DNA of 64,000 nucleotides from Clostridia bacterium (lineage in GTDB: Bacteria > Bacillota > Clostridia > TANB77 > UBA1234): positions 1 through 64,000 of the forward strand of contig JAFUGE010000017.1 in NCBI GenBank assembly GCA_017469545.1. Reading direction: 5' to 3'. The translations under genes were made by a program, and so were the position numbers. How positions within the stretch are numbered: the first letter of the stretch is position 1; each line of letters begins with the position of its first letter. Positions 25,541 to 34,498 of this stretch are shown piece by piece. Under the pieces are notes generated by a model. It searched no databases. It was given only the letters and a program-made list of their open reading frames with translations, and was not told the origin of the DNA.

Positions 25541-26539
25541 TTAACTAAAATATACAATTTTATTTTTAGGGAAATGCTTTTGTAGCATTTCTCTCATTTT
25601 TTCTTCTGCTATATTTCTTACTTCTTGTTTATAAGCGTATTTTCCTTTTCCGCGTCCTGTCATTAAATCTTTGTTGTATAGGTCTATCGCATTGGGAAAT
25701 GCTTCCTGATTAATTACACGGTGGATATAGCTATAAGTCATTAGGATTACTTCGAAGAATACTTGGCTTCTGGCTTTTTCTGATAAAGTTTGACTTAGTT
25801 TTGCAATTAAATCTTCATATAAATTTTCCCAATGATTCACTAAAATAACAGGAGCAATTAGGATTCCAATAGGATAATTGCTATCTGCTAATTGATTGAT
25901 AGCTGCTATTCTTTTATCTAACGGAGAAGTGCCAAACTCAATTTTTCGGATAATTTCTTCTGGGTTAACGCTCATTCTGATAATGGTTCTGCCGTTATGA
26001 TTTAAATGAAGAAGCGGCTCTACCATATCAAATTTTGTTGGGAAGGTTAAGTAGCCTTTATTATTTTTAGCAAAGGTTTCGATTGTCCAAGGAAGGTTCT
26101 CAGTAATTGTATTTTCTAAAATTAAGTCACTATTACTGCCGATTTCAAATGTTAATTCTTTTTCGGATTGATTTGCAGTTTTTATGATTTTGTTTAGCAT
26201 TTCTTCACGATTAACAAATAGTCTTAAATACGCACATTTATTATAATTACAAACAAGATAGCAGTATAGGCACATTGCCGTGCATCCGGACGAAGTATAG
26301 GGAACAAGATAGTCGGATACTTTGTGATTTTCAACGTATTTATGTGTCTTTCTGGTAGCAATAATTAGTGATTGTTTCATTTTTGGAAACTCTGCATTTG
26401 ATTTTTCACGCATCATTGGAATATTATTATGATTCTCTATGATGGTTTTTGGTACATCTTTAAACTTATTTAAAAGCTCTTTGCCTAAAACATAGTTTTC
26501 TATTTCTTTTTCATAAAGGATTTGATTTGGGATAAACAT
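25541..26539 (-). CDS. splB: Spore photoproduct lyase
   Basis: A 332-aa radical SAM protein with CTAMCLYCYL (the CxxxCxxC cluster site) and the flanking LVPYTSSG and N-Y-NKCAYLRLFVN blocks characteristic of SplB. The C-terminal region has QVFFEVILMTYSY and GKGKYAYK. It repairs the spore photoproduct (a thymine dimer) during germination, so the host is expected to make spores. ATG at 26539 follows GGAGGAAGT; the first in-frame codons of a longer ORF lie upstream of that site. It converges with helD with a single base between stops and no terminator. Confidence 0.93.
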   Translation of the reverse strand: MFIPNQILYEKEIENYVLGKELLNKFKDVPKTIIENHNNIPMMREKSNAEFPKMKQSLIIATRKTHKYVENHKVSDYLVPYTSSGCTAMCLYCYLVCNYNKCAYLRLFVNREEMLNKIIKTANQSEKELTFEIGSNSDLILENTITENLPWTIETFAKNNKGYLTFPTKFDMVEPLLHLNHNGRTIIRMSVNPEEIIRKIEFGTSPLDKRIAAINQLADSNYPIGILIAPVILVNHWENLYEDLIAKLSQTLSEKARSQVFFEVILMTYSYIHRVINQEAFPNAIDLYNKDLMTGRGKGKYAYKQEVRNIAEEKMREMLQKHFPKNKIVYFS

Positions 26540-26695
26540 ACTTCCTCCAATATTAATTCTTATAAATATTATTTGCATTTTATTATTTTATATGTATTGA
26601 CTTGTTTTGACTTATTATGATAATATGAGTCAGAAATAATAGTATGGTTTTGGCAGTAGTGATTTCTATTGTCGCACTTAAAAGGAGGTTTTTGT

Positions 26696-27889
26696 ATGGA
26701 AATCAAGGTTTTAGCTTCGACGAAGATGGGACATCAACCAACAGCTGAGGGAACACTGGAACTTGCCGGTAAAATGGCAAACATTTGCTACACGAAGAGG
26801 ACGATTGACGACATTTTTAATGAACCGAAAGATACATCGATTGGAAGAGCGAAGAGAACGCTTTCTTCTGGGCATCATAGCATTGCGGATCACGTAAGGT
26901 ATCATTTTGGAATTTCTGAAATTCCGAAGATGCTAGCGATGGTGCTTAATAATGAAGTGATTTATTCGACTTCCGAAAAGTCGGCCAGGTATACAGAAAT
27001 GAAACCTACGCCGAGGGAGCAGGAGAAATACGATAAGTGGCTAGCTATTTTCTCTGATAGAATTGAGAAAGAATATGGTGAAAAATTTCTTCACTATCAA
27101 GAGAGGATTGCTCCAGACAAGGACCCGCAGAAAGAAACCAAAAAACAAATTACGAAGCTTGCTCAAGAAAATGCGCGCTATATGATTAGCGTATTTACGC
27201 CTACCATCATGGGGCATAGCTTGGATGCAAGACAGCTTAGTTATTTGTGCTGTTGGTTTGAGAAGTTTATCAGGGAAGCGGAAAACACTCCTTTTAACGA
27301 GAGATTAAAAACACATATGCAGGAGTTTGTTTCTGGAATGGAACCGTATACGATACCGGAGCTGAAAGATCAAAAAGGAAGAAAAATTTCTCTTTTTGAT
27401 AGCAGAAAGTTTCGATATGAGAGTTTTGGCGAGTGCTATTCTACAAGCTATAAGGCTACTTTTGCCGAGCTAGCACAGGCACAGAGGCATAGGACGCTAA
27501 GGTATACGATGTCTTTCTTGCCTAAAAATGAATTCTACGTTCCTGTGCTAATTAGGAATGACGAAGCATTGAAGCAGGAATGGCTGGAGGACATTTCTTC
27601 TCTTGCCGATGTTTTCCCACAGGGAATGCTTGTTATGGTAAATGAGAGGGGAACGTATGAGGATTTCATTCAGAAATGCTCTGAGAGGCTTTGTGGCTGT
27701 GCGCAGTTAGAGATTGCTATGCAGACACAAGAGACGGCGAAACGCTATGTGGCGGCGGTAAAAGGGAAGTACCCAGAATTGTATGATATTCTTTTGCCGT
27801 ATAGTACTAAGGCGAGATGCCAGAATGGATGGCATTGTGATAGGCCGTGTGTTTGGGGCGCGAAGGAATCGTTTACCAGAAAGGTATAA
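26696..27889 (+). CDS. thyX: ThyX-like flavin-dependent thymidylate synthase (long form)
   Basis: A 397-aa protein, nearly twice the length of a classical ThyX. The N-terminal half has the ThyX landmarks SSGHHSIADHVRYHFGIS and STSEKSARYTEM, but NNEVIY stands where RHR is expected. The C-terminal half has a second ThyX-like segment with AELAQAQRHRTLRYTMSF, followed by a Cys-rich tail CQNGWHCDRPCVWG. It would make dTMP from dUMP using folate and FAD. The double layout with one intact RHR motif makes exact activity uncertain. AAAGGAGG precedes ATG 26696. Confidence 0.85.
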   Translation: MEIKVLASTKMGHQPTAEGTLELAGKMANICYTKRTIDDIFNEPKDTSIGRAKRTLSSGHHSIADHVRYHFGISEIPKMLAMVLNNEVIYSTSEKSARYTEMKPTPREQEKYDKWLAIFSDRIEKEYGEKFLHYQERIAPDKDPQKETKKQITKLAQENARYMISVFTPTIMGHSLDARQLSYLCCWFEKFIREAENTPFNERLKTHMQEFVSGMEPYTIPELKDQKGRKISLFDSRKFRYESFGECYSTSYKATFAELAQAQRHRTLRYTMSFLPKNEFYVPVLIRNDEALKQEWLEDISSLADVFPQGMLVMVNERGTYEDFIQKCSERLCGCAQLEIAMQTQETAKRYVAAVKGKYPELYDILLPYSTKARCQNGWHCDRPCVWGAKESFTRKV

Positions 27890-27890
27890 T

Positions 27891-27917
27891 TGTAGGGGCA
27901 GCGTAATACGCTGCCCG
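27891..27917. repeat. Dispersed palindrome between convergent thyX and nth
   Basis: TGTAGGGGCAGCG-TAATA-CGCTGCCCGTTT. It is the only hairpin between the two converging genes and could terminate both. Confidence 0.8.
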
Positions 27918-27926
27918 TTTCATATT

Positions 27927-28568
27927 TCACGCACCTTTTTCGTGGGGTTTCGAAACATATTTACAATATTTCTTAACGGTACATTCGTCGCATTTTGGAT
28001 TTTGTGCGCTGCAAATGGCTCTGCCGTGGTATACAAATAGGTGGTTCATGAGTGGCCAATATTTTTTTGGAATTTTCTTCAATAAATCTTGTTCAACTTT
28101 TGATGGGTCGTCTTCTTTCGATAAACCAAATCTTTGCGATAGGCGAAGAGCATGCGTATCCACTGCAATACCTTCACATTTATTAAAAGCTTCTAGCATT
28201 ACCACATTGGCTGTTTTTCTTCCTACGCCAGCAAGCGTCACTAAATCTTCCATTTCTGTTGGTACCTCACCACCGTATTTTTCAATAATTTGCTGAGAGG
28301 CTTCTTTAATATGTTTCGACTTATTTTTATAAAAGCTAATCGAAGAGACGAGTTTTTCAATATCAGAAATTTTCATGTTTGCAAATTGTTCTGGCGTATT
28401 AGCTACTTTAAATAAATCTTTCGTCACGATGTTTACTCTCGCGTCTGTACACTGCGCAGAAAGCATGACAGCAACTAATAGTTCAAAGGGCGTTTCAAAG
28501 TCCAGCGAGCCTTTTTCGCCATCATAACATTTGGATAATTCGTTAATTAATTCTTCTACTTTTTTCAT
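27927..28568 (-). CDS. nth: Endonuclease III
   Basis: A 213-aa DNA glycosylase/AP lyase. The helix-hairpin-helix LAGVGRKTANVVMLEAF with the following catalytic Lys/Asp region (VDTHALRLSQRFGLS) and the C-terminal 4Fe-4S motif CSAQNPKCDECTVKKYC are all present. It removes oxidised pyrimidines in base-excision repair. The ribosome binding site AAAGGAC is a suitable distance upstream of ATG. It stands alone and converges with thyX. Confidence 0.96.
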   Translation of the reverse strand: MKKVEELINELSKCYDGEKGSLDFETPFELLVAVMLSAQCTDARVNIVTKDLFKVANTPEQFANMKISDIEKLVSSISFYKNKSKHIKEASQQIIEKYGGEVPTEMEDLVTLAGVGRKTANVVMLEAFNKCEGIAVDTHALRLSQRFGLSKEDDPSKVEQDLLKKIPKKYWPLMNHLFVYHGRAICSAQNPKCDECTVKKYCKYVSKPHEKGA

Positions 28569-28694
28569 AATTAAATTTGTCCTTTCTTTGGGTACAATTC
28601 GGGGTGGAAAAATTGGCCAATTATTTTACAACCCCAATCACACTTTTAATTATACAACATATACTATATTAAATCAAATGTATAGGAGGTAGAT

Positions 28695-28841
28695 ATGAAT
28701 TTTTTGAAAAAGACAATGGGGGTTTGTATGGTTGGACTAGGTGCTGGAATTTTACTTGCTTTACTGCTTCCTATCACTGGATGGATATTTGTTATAGGAG
28801 CGGTGCTATTGCTACTTGGTATCATTTGGCTTTGGAAATAA
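28695..28841 (+). CDS. 48-aa membrane protein upstream of the spoVM candidate
   Basis: ATG 28695 with AGGAGG upstream opens a 48-codon frame: a short basic start (MNFLKKTMG), then two hydrophobic stretches separated by a Pro-containing turn (LLLPITGW), ending LGIIWLWK. It should form a helical hairpin in the membrane. It lies 22 bp before the SpoVM candidate and is likely co-transcribed, so a sporulation role is plausible but not shown. No family recognised. Confidence 0.65.
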   Translation: MNFLKKTMGVCMVGLGAGILLALLLPITGWIFVIGAVLLLLGIIWLWK

Positions 28842-28863
28842 AGGCTAAAAAGGAGGATAAAGT

Positions 28864-28959
28864 ATGAGAGTTGTCGTATATAAGCCAGGAAAATTTATGA
28901 GGGGACTATTTAGTTTCTTTTTTGGAGTAAAGAGAAAAGAACGTACATATGACGAATAA
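28864..28959 (+). CDS. spoVM: Candidate SpoVM microprotein
   Basis: A 31-aa frame starting MRVVVYKPGKFMRGL and ending VKRKERTYDE, with AAGGAGG upstream of ATG 28864. It aligns without gaps to the 26-aa B. subtilis SpoVM: K7, K10, F11, a Gly at 14 and another at 21, a hydrophobic amphipathic helix and a basic tail. SpoVM marks the convex forespore membrane and anchors SpoIVA. The neighbourhood supports it: rpmB lies convergent downstream and recG beyond, as in B. subtilis. Pro is at position 8 rather than 9, which lowers certainty a little. Confidence 0.72.
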   Translation: MRVVVYKPGKFMRGLFSFFFGVKRKERTYDE

Positions 28960-28981
28960 ATTGAAAAAAGGGCAACAAAAC

Positions 28982-29006
28982 GGGCAGCTTTATTGAAGCT
29001 GCCCTT
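28982..29006. terminator. Bidirectional terminator between spoVM and rpmB
   Basis: GGGCAGCTT pairs perfectly with AAGCTGCCC across TATTG; the ends (CGGGCAGC, GCTGCCCTTACA) match the dispersed repeat family. It lies between converging genes. Confidence 0.8.
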
Positions 29007-29010
29007 ACAA

Positions 29011-29196
29011 TTATGCTCTTTCTACTAAACCAGATCTTAAACATCTAGAACATACCTTAATCTTTTTAGGTGTACCGTCAACAACTGCTTTTACAGTTCT
29101 TAAGTTTGGACTGAAAGTTCTAGCTGATTTTCTATGTGAATGGCTCACTTGTAGTGAGAACACTTTTTGTTTTTCGCAGATTTCACATCTTGCCAT
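29011..29196 (-). CDS. rpmB: 50S ribosomal protein L28
   Basis: A 61-aa protein beginning MARCEICEKQKVFSLQVSHS with R-RTFSPNLRTVKAVVDG and a second Cys pair CSRCLRSGLV, forming the zinc-binding version of L28. The ATG at 29196 follows GGAGGTG; a longer ORF upstream has no site and includes the promoter. Divergent from recG and convergent with the spoVM candidate, the same order as in B. subtilis. Confidence 0.97.
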   Translation of the reverse strand: MARCEICEKQKVFSLQVSHSHRKSARTFSPNLRTVKAVVDGTPKKIKVCSRCLRSGLVERA

Positions 29197-29236
29197 TGTA
29201 AACACCTCCCTAGTGCTTCTAAAATCGTTCTCTAAT

Positions 29237-29265
29237 ATTCTAGCACAGAAATATTTTTTTGACAA
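29237..29265 (-). promoter_or_regulatory. Promoter of rpmB
   Basis: On the minus strand TTGTCA (29260-29265), 17 bp, TAGAAT (29237-29242), followed by a 40-base leader. Confidence 0.75.
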
Positions 29266-29332
29266 CCTTTTTTTTAAATTTTCCTATAAATATAGATTTT
29301 CATATAAATACGAAGCATAATTACAGTAATAT

Positions 29333-29361
29333 TTGACAAGAACATTCGTTTATGATAAAAT
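29333..29361 (+). promoter_or_regulatory. Promoter of recG
   Basis: TTGACA (29333-29338), 17 bp, TAAAAT (29356-29361). The spacer contains AGAACATTCGTTT, one base short of the GAAC-N4-GTTC LexA core, so weak SOS control is possible. Confidence 0.75.
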
Positions 29362-29391
29362 TTGCTATATCATGTAGATTTAGGAGGGTTT

Positions 29392-31437
29392 ATGGTAGAA
29401 CTTTCTCAAGATATTCAATATGTAAAAGGCGTTGGGCCGAGCAGGGTTGAAGCGCTACATAGACTTGGAATTTATACGCTGGAGGATATTATTACGTATT
29501 TTCCGCGTGAGTATGAAGATAGAAGTCATTTGAAGAAAATTGTGGAGCTAAGTTTTGGCGAATCGGCTGCTTTTCGAGGAACAGTAGTGTCACGTATGGT
29601 TGAAACGAAAATTAGGCCCAAAATGGCGGTATATAAGCTTCTTGTTCGTGACGAGACAGGAAGTATCCTCATTACGTGGTTTAACCAGCCTTATTTGAAG
29701 AACGTTTTTAAGCCTGGTGAGGACTACATTTTCTTTGGCAAAGTGAACGGCACTTTCGGCAAATTAGAGATGCAGTCGCCGACGTTTGATCCTGTTGGAC
29801 AGACGAAAAATACGGGCAAGATTATTCCGTTATATCCACTTACCCAGGGGATAACGCAAAATGTTTTAAGAACGATTATTGAAAATGCTGTTAAGCTTAC
29901 AAATGGAGAGCTTGCCGACCCACTTCCGAGTACGTTGAGAGCGAAGTATGGGCTATGTGAGATAAATGAGGCAGTGCAAAAGATCCATTTTCCGTCTAAA
30001 CTTAACGATTTTGAAAAGGCAAGATTTCGTATTGCGTTTGAGGAACTTCTTACCTTGCAATTAGGGCTATTGCTGCTAAAAAAGAAGGGAAATGACAGCG
30101 ATAATGGCATTTCTTTTACGAGAGATAATGGCATTCAGGAAATGATTGATTCGCTTCCTTATCAGCTAACAGGGGCGCAGGCAAGAGTTTTAAAAGACAT
30201 TGAAAAGGATATGGAGTCTTGTAAGAGTATGAACAGGCTTGTCCAAGGGGATGTTGGCTCCGGAAAGACGGTTGTGGCGATGCTTGCGATGTATAAAGCT
30301 GTGAAAAATGGCTATCAGGCGGCTATGATGGCGCCGACTGCGATTCTTGCCAAGCAACATTATGAGAACGCAAAAAAGATGTATGAACCGTTTGGTATTC
30401 GCTGTGGGCTTTTTACAAGTGAGCTCACGAAGAAGCAGAAAGAAACGTTGCTTGTACAGCTAAAAAACAAGGAGATTGATATTGCCATCGGTACGCATGC
30501 TTTAATTGAAGATAATATCGAGTTTGCGAATTTGGGGCTAGTTATTACGGACGAACAACACCGTTTTGGCGTAAGGCAAAGGGGAATTTTGTCTTCCAAG
30601 GGAGAAAATGTCGATACGTTAGTAATGACGGCGACGCCAATTCCGCGTACGCTTGCGATTATTTTATATGGGGATTTGGATATTTCGATTATTGACGAGC
30701 TTCCTCCTGGTAGGCAGAAAATTGATACCTATGCGGTAGGAAAAAATATGGAGGAGAGAGTCAATGAATTTATCCGCAAAGAGCTTCAAAAAGGGCGACA
30801 AGCTTATATTGTTTGCCCATTAGTTGAAGATTCAGAGAATATGGATTTAAAGTCTGTTATGAAGCGCTTTGAGTATTATCAAGAGGTTTTTCAGGAGTTC
30901 AACGTAGGCTTTTTGCACGGAAAAATGAAGCCGAAAGATAAGGACGCGATTATGACGGGTTTCAAGGACCACAAACTGGATGTGATTATTTCTACGACGG
31001 TTATTGAAGTTGGCGTGGATGTGCCAAATGCAACAATGATGGTAATCGAGAATGCTGAAAGATTTGGCTTGTCGCAGCTTCACCAGCTCAGAGGGCGTGT
31101 CGGTAGAGGAAAAGAAAAGTCTTATTGTATTTTGAAGTATGAGTCCAATTCCAAAGTAGTAAAAGAACGCATGGATATTATGCAGGCAACGAATGACGGT
31201 TTCGTGATTTCGGAGAAAGACTTAGAATTAAGGGGCCCTGGCGAATTCTTTGGGACGAGGCAGCACGGCATCCCAGAATTTAAAGTGGCGAACTTGTTTA
31301 CCGATATGAATATTCTAAAAGAGGCGCAAGAGGCAGCAAATGAGATTTTGGAGAGAGATATTAATTTAGTCAGTGAGGAAAATCAGGGCATCAAGCGAAA
31401 AGTTGATCAATTATTTGCGGAGAGGTTGGAATTATAA
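29392..31437 (+). CDS. recG: ATP-dependent DNA helicase RecG
   Basis: A 681-aa protein of normal RecG length. The N-terminal wedge/OB region starts with DIQYVKGVGPSRVEALHRLG; the motor has QGDVGSGKTVVAMLA, ITDEQHRFGVRQR, TATPIPRTLAI, STTVIEVGVDVPNAT and QLRGRVGRGKEKSYC. It rewinds stalled replication forks and branched DNA. The ATG at 29392 follows AGGAGGG. It heads a run of genes in the same direction (dnaG, rpoD) and is divergent from rpmB. Confidence 0.97.
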   Translation: MVELSQDIQYVKGVGPSRVEALHRLGIYTLEDIITYFPREYEDRSHLKKIVELSFGESAAFRGTVVSRMVETKIRPKMAVYKLLVRDETGSILITWFNQPYLKNVFKPGEDYIFFGKVNGTFGKLEMQSPTFDPVGQTKNTGKIIPLYPLTQGITQNVLRTIIENAVKLTNGELADPLPSTLRAKYGLCEINEAVQKIHFPSKLNDFEKARFRIAFEELLTLQLGLLLLKKKGNDSDNGISFTRDNGIQEMIDSLPYQLTGAQARVLKDIEKDMESCKSMNRLVQGDVGSGKTVVAMLAMYKAVKNGYQAAMMAPTAILAKQHYENAKKMYEPFGIRCGLFTSELTKKQKETLLVQLKNKEIDIAIGTHALIEDNIEFANLGLVITDEQHRFGVRQRGILSSKGENVDTLVMTATPIPRTLAIILYGDLDISIIDELPPGRQKIDTYAVGKNMEERVNEFIRKELQKGRQAYIVCPLVEDSENMDLKSVMKRFEYYQEVFQEFNVGFLHGKMKPKDKDAIMTGFKDHKLDVIISTTVIEVGVDVPNATMMVIENAERFGLSQLHQLRGRVGRGKEKSYCILKYESNSKVVKERMDIMQATNDGFVISEKDLELRGPGEFFGTRQHGIPEFKVANLFTDMNILKEAQEAANEILERDINLVSEENQGIKRKVDQLFAERLEL

Positions 31438-31538
31438 TCTTGAAATTTTATGGTAAACTTGGCAGGATTTTATGAAAATTCGTCGAAATAAATATATGTA
31501 GGTTTATTTTTGACAATCAATTTTAGTAAGGTGGTAAG

Positions 31539-33353
31539 ATGGCGTTTTATTCTGAAGAAGTAATTGAAGAGGTAAAAGCGGCAAACGATATTGTTGATGT
31601 TGTGTCTTCGTATGTGAATTTGAGACGCAGAGGCAGCACGTATTTTGGCCCTTGTCCGTTTCATAGAGAAAAGACACCATCTTTTGCTGTCACCCCAGAT
31701 AAGCAGATTTATCATTGCTTTGGGTGCGGTGAGGGCGGCAATGTAATTCGCTTTATTATGAGAGCGGAAAATCTTGGCTTTCAAGAGGCTTTAGAATTTC
31801 TGGCCGAAAGAGCAAAGATTGAATTGCCAAGTACCGATTTTGCAGATGCAGGAATGACGCAGGACGAGCTTCGACTTCGTGATTACCATAAAAAGCAAAT
31901 GTACGAGATAAACCGTGAAGCCGGTCGATTTTTTTATAGCAATATTGAAAAATCGGAAAAGGCAAAAGAGTATATTAAAAAGAGGCAACTTGACAAGTCC
32001 ACGGTAATCAGATTTGGTCTTGGTTTTGCCCCTTCGGATAATGGCCTTACGAAGCTTTTATTAGAAAAAGGCTTTAAAGAAGAGGATATGCTTGCGACAG
32101 GGCTGATTGGCAAGACGGATAGAGGAATGCTCTACGATAAATTCAAAGAGAGATTTATGTTTCCGATATTCGACGTAATGGATAGAGTCATTGGCTTTGG
32201 TGGAAGAACTTTAGAGAGCCAGGAAGAAATGAAAAGGCAGCATATTCCCAAGTACGTGAATTCCCCGGAGAATTTGATTTATTCTAAGGGAAAGCATTTG
32301 TATGGGTTAAACGTCGCAAAAAAGGCAAATGCGAAAATGAAGCGTATTGTTGTCGTCGAGGGCTATATGGATGTTTTGTCGCCAAATCAAGTTGGTTTTA
32401 CAAATATTGTGGCGTCGCTTGGAACGGCACTGACGGAATCGCAAGGGAGACTACTGCGCAAGTATGCGGAAGAAATCATTTTATCCTACGATTCAGATGC
32501 AGCAGGCCAGAAGGCAATTGAAAGAGGGATTGAAGTTTTGCAATCTCTTGGTGTTTCGGCCAAAGTTTTGCAGATGGAGGGCGCGAAAGATCCGGACGAG
32601 TATGTGCTGAAGTATGGCTTGGAGCGATTTGAGAAATTAGTTGACAATAGTATTTCTGCCATAGAGTTTAAAGTAAAAACGTTGCAGAGTCAGTACAATA
32701 TGAATGATACGACGGACAAAATCAACTTCTTAAATAAAATGGCAGCCATCCTTGCTAAGGTGGATAACAACATGGAAAGAGATATCTATGTGGACAAGCT
32801 TTCTAGTGAACTTGGTGTGGGCAAAGAGGCGATTTTAGCGGAAATTGATAAAATAGCGTACAAAGACAAGGCAAAGCTTATGAATTGGCAAAAACCTATT
32901 CCAATCTCGACGGATAAAAAAGAGGAAACAAGTGCGAAGTCGAGTGATATCGAGGAAATGATTATTTTTCTTCTATGCGAAAAAAAACGTGATGTGTTTG
33001 AGAAAATGAAAACTGTTATTTTGCCGGAAGATATTCAAAACGAGACAAATAGGAATTTGCTCACGAAGTTGTATGACGAGTACGAAAATGGAGATATTAA
33101 TACTATTGATGTGACTAATATCTGCAAGACAGACGAAGAATTTAGCAGGCTTACGGCAATTTTAATGAAAGAAAATGTGGTGTCTGATAGTTATAAAGTT
33201 TTAGACGAAGTGTTAAAAACATTTTCGAATGATAAAATACAAAAGAAAAGAAAAGAACTCTTGGAAAAGATAAAAACGGCAAGTGATGCCGAGCGAGATA
33301 TGTATACAAAAGAATTGGCTGATTTGAATAGCCATCTAGTAAAGAGGGATTAA
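31539..33353 (+). CDS. dnaG: DNA primase
   Basis: A 604-aa protein with the CHC2 zinc finger (CPFHREKTPSFAV ... CFGCGEGG), a TOPRIM core (VVEGYMD, ILSYDSDAAGQKA) and a C-terminal helicase-binding helical region. It makes RNA primers at the replication fork. AAGGTGG precedes ATG 31539. It forms the conserved dnaG-rpoD macromolecular synthesis pair; rpsU is not present here. Confidence 0.97.
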   Translation: MAFYSEEVIEEVKAANDIVDVVSSYVNLRRRGSTYFGPCPFHREKTPSFAVTPDKQIYHCFGCGEGGNVIRFIMRAENLGFQEALEFLAERAKIELPSTDFADAGMTQDELRLRDYHKKQMYEINREAGRFFYSNIEKSEKAKEYIKKRQLDKSTVIRFGLGFAPSDNGLTKLLLEKGFKEEDMLATGLIGKTDRGMLYDKFKERFMFPIFDVMDRVIGFGGRTLESQEEMKRQHIPKYVNSPENLIYSKGKHLYGLNVAKKANAKMKRIVVVEGYMDVLSPNQVGFTNIVASLGTALTESQGRLLRKYAEEIILSYDSDAAGQKAIERGIEVLQSLGVSAKVLQMEGAKDPDEYVLKYGLERFEKLVDNSISAIEFKVKTLQSQYNMNDTTDKINFLNKMAAILAKVDNNMERDIYVDKLSSELGVGKEAILAEIDKIAYKDKAKLMNWQKPIPISTDKKEETSAKSSDIEEMIIFLLCEKKRDVFEKMKTVILPEDIQNETNRNLLTKLYDEYENGDINTIDVTNICKTDEEFSRLTAILMKENVVSDSYKVLDEVLKTFSNDKIQKKRKELLEKIKTASDAERDMYTKELADLNSHLVKRD

Positions 33354-33374
33354 TTTTAGGAAGGAATGAAAAGA

Positions 33375-34481
33375 ATGAGTGAAGAAGTAAAAGACCTAGA
33401 TGCAATTATCAAGCAAATTGTAGCTCAAGCAGGAAAAAAAGGCGCAATCACTTTTAAAGAAATGGTTGAGACTCTAGAAAAATTACAGTTAGAGCCAAGT
33501 CAGATTGAAAAAGTTTATGAGGCGCTAGAGAATGCAAATATTGATATTATTGAGGACGTAGCCGATATTGACGAGCCTGATTTCGAGGATTTAGAAGAGA
33601 TTGAAGAAGAAATTAAAATCGAAGATATTGATACAATGGAAGTACCAGATGGCGTCAGCATTGACGACCCTGTCAGACTTTATTTAAAGGAGATTGGCAA
33701 AATTCCTTTGCTAACGGCGGAAGAGGAGCTAGAGTGTGCCAAGAAAATGATGGAGGGGGACGAAGCTGCTAGAAAGAAGCTTTCTGAAGCTAACTTGAGA
33801 CTTGTTGTTAGTATCGCAAAGAAGTATGTAGGACGTGGAATGTTATTCTTGGATTTGATCCAAGAAGGGAACCTTGGATTAATTAAAGCAGTCGAAAAAT
33901 TTGACTATAGAAAAGGCTATAAATTTTCAACGTATGCTACATGGTGGATTAGACAAGCAATTACTAGAGCGATTGCAGACCAGGCGAGAACCATTCGTAT
34001 TCCAGTTCATATGGTGGAGACGATTAATAAATTAATTCGTACGCAAAGACACCTATTACAACAATTAGGCAGAGAACCAACGCTAGAAGAAATTGCGGCT
34101 GAAATGGAATTGCCAATTGAAAGAGTTAAAGAGATTAAGAAAGTGGCACAAGAGCCAGTATCTTTAGAGACTCCGATTGGCGAAGAGGAAGATAGCCATT
34201 TGGGAGACTTCATTGAGGATAATGATTCTCCATCGCCTTCAGAGCTAGCAGCGTATACATTGCTTAGAGAACAATTAGAAGAAATTATACAAACCTTAAC
34301 ACCAAGAGAAGCGAAAGTGTTACGATTGAGATTTGGTTTGGAAGATGGCAAGGCAAGAACATTGGAAGAAGTGGGAAGAGAATTTCAAGTAACAAGAGAG
34401 AGAATTAGGCAGATTGAGGCGAAAGCTCTTAGAAAGCTAAGACATCCAAGCCGTAGCAAGAAATTGAAAGACTATATGTGA
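33375..34481 (+). CDS. rpoD: RNA polymerase primary sigma factor (SigA)
   Basis: A 368-aa primary sigma factor. The N-terminal part is a short acidic region 1.1; region 1.2 is [17 protein letters not shown]; regions 2.3-2.4 include [18 protein letters not shown]; region 4 ends [34 protein letters not shown] prefer ATG 33375, about ten bases after AGGAAGG; ATG 33366 is too close to that site. It follows dnaG by 21 bases. This factor fits the many TTGACA/TATAAT promoters in the window. Confidence 0.97.
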   Translation: MSEEVKDLDAIIKQIVAQAGKKGAITFKEMVETLEKLQLEPSQIEKVYEALENANIDIIEDVADIDEPDFEDLEEIEEEIKIEDIDTMEVPDGVSIDDPVRLYLKEIGKIPLLTAEEELECAKKMMEGDEAARKKLSEANLRLVVSIAKKYVGRGMLFLDLIQEGNLGLIKAVEKFDYRKGYKFSTYATWWIRQAITRAIADQARTIRIPVHMVETINKLIRTQRHLLQQLGREPTLEEIAAEMELPIERVKEIKKVAQEPVSLETPIGEEEDSHLGDFIEDNDSPSPSELAAYTLLREQLEEIIQTLTPREAKVLRLRFGLEDGKARTLEEVGREFQVTRERIRQIEAKALRKLRHPSRSKKLKDYM

Positions 34482-34498
34482 TGGGAGAGTGATTTCAA

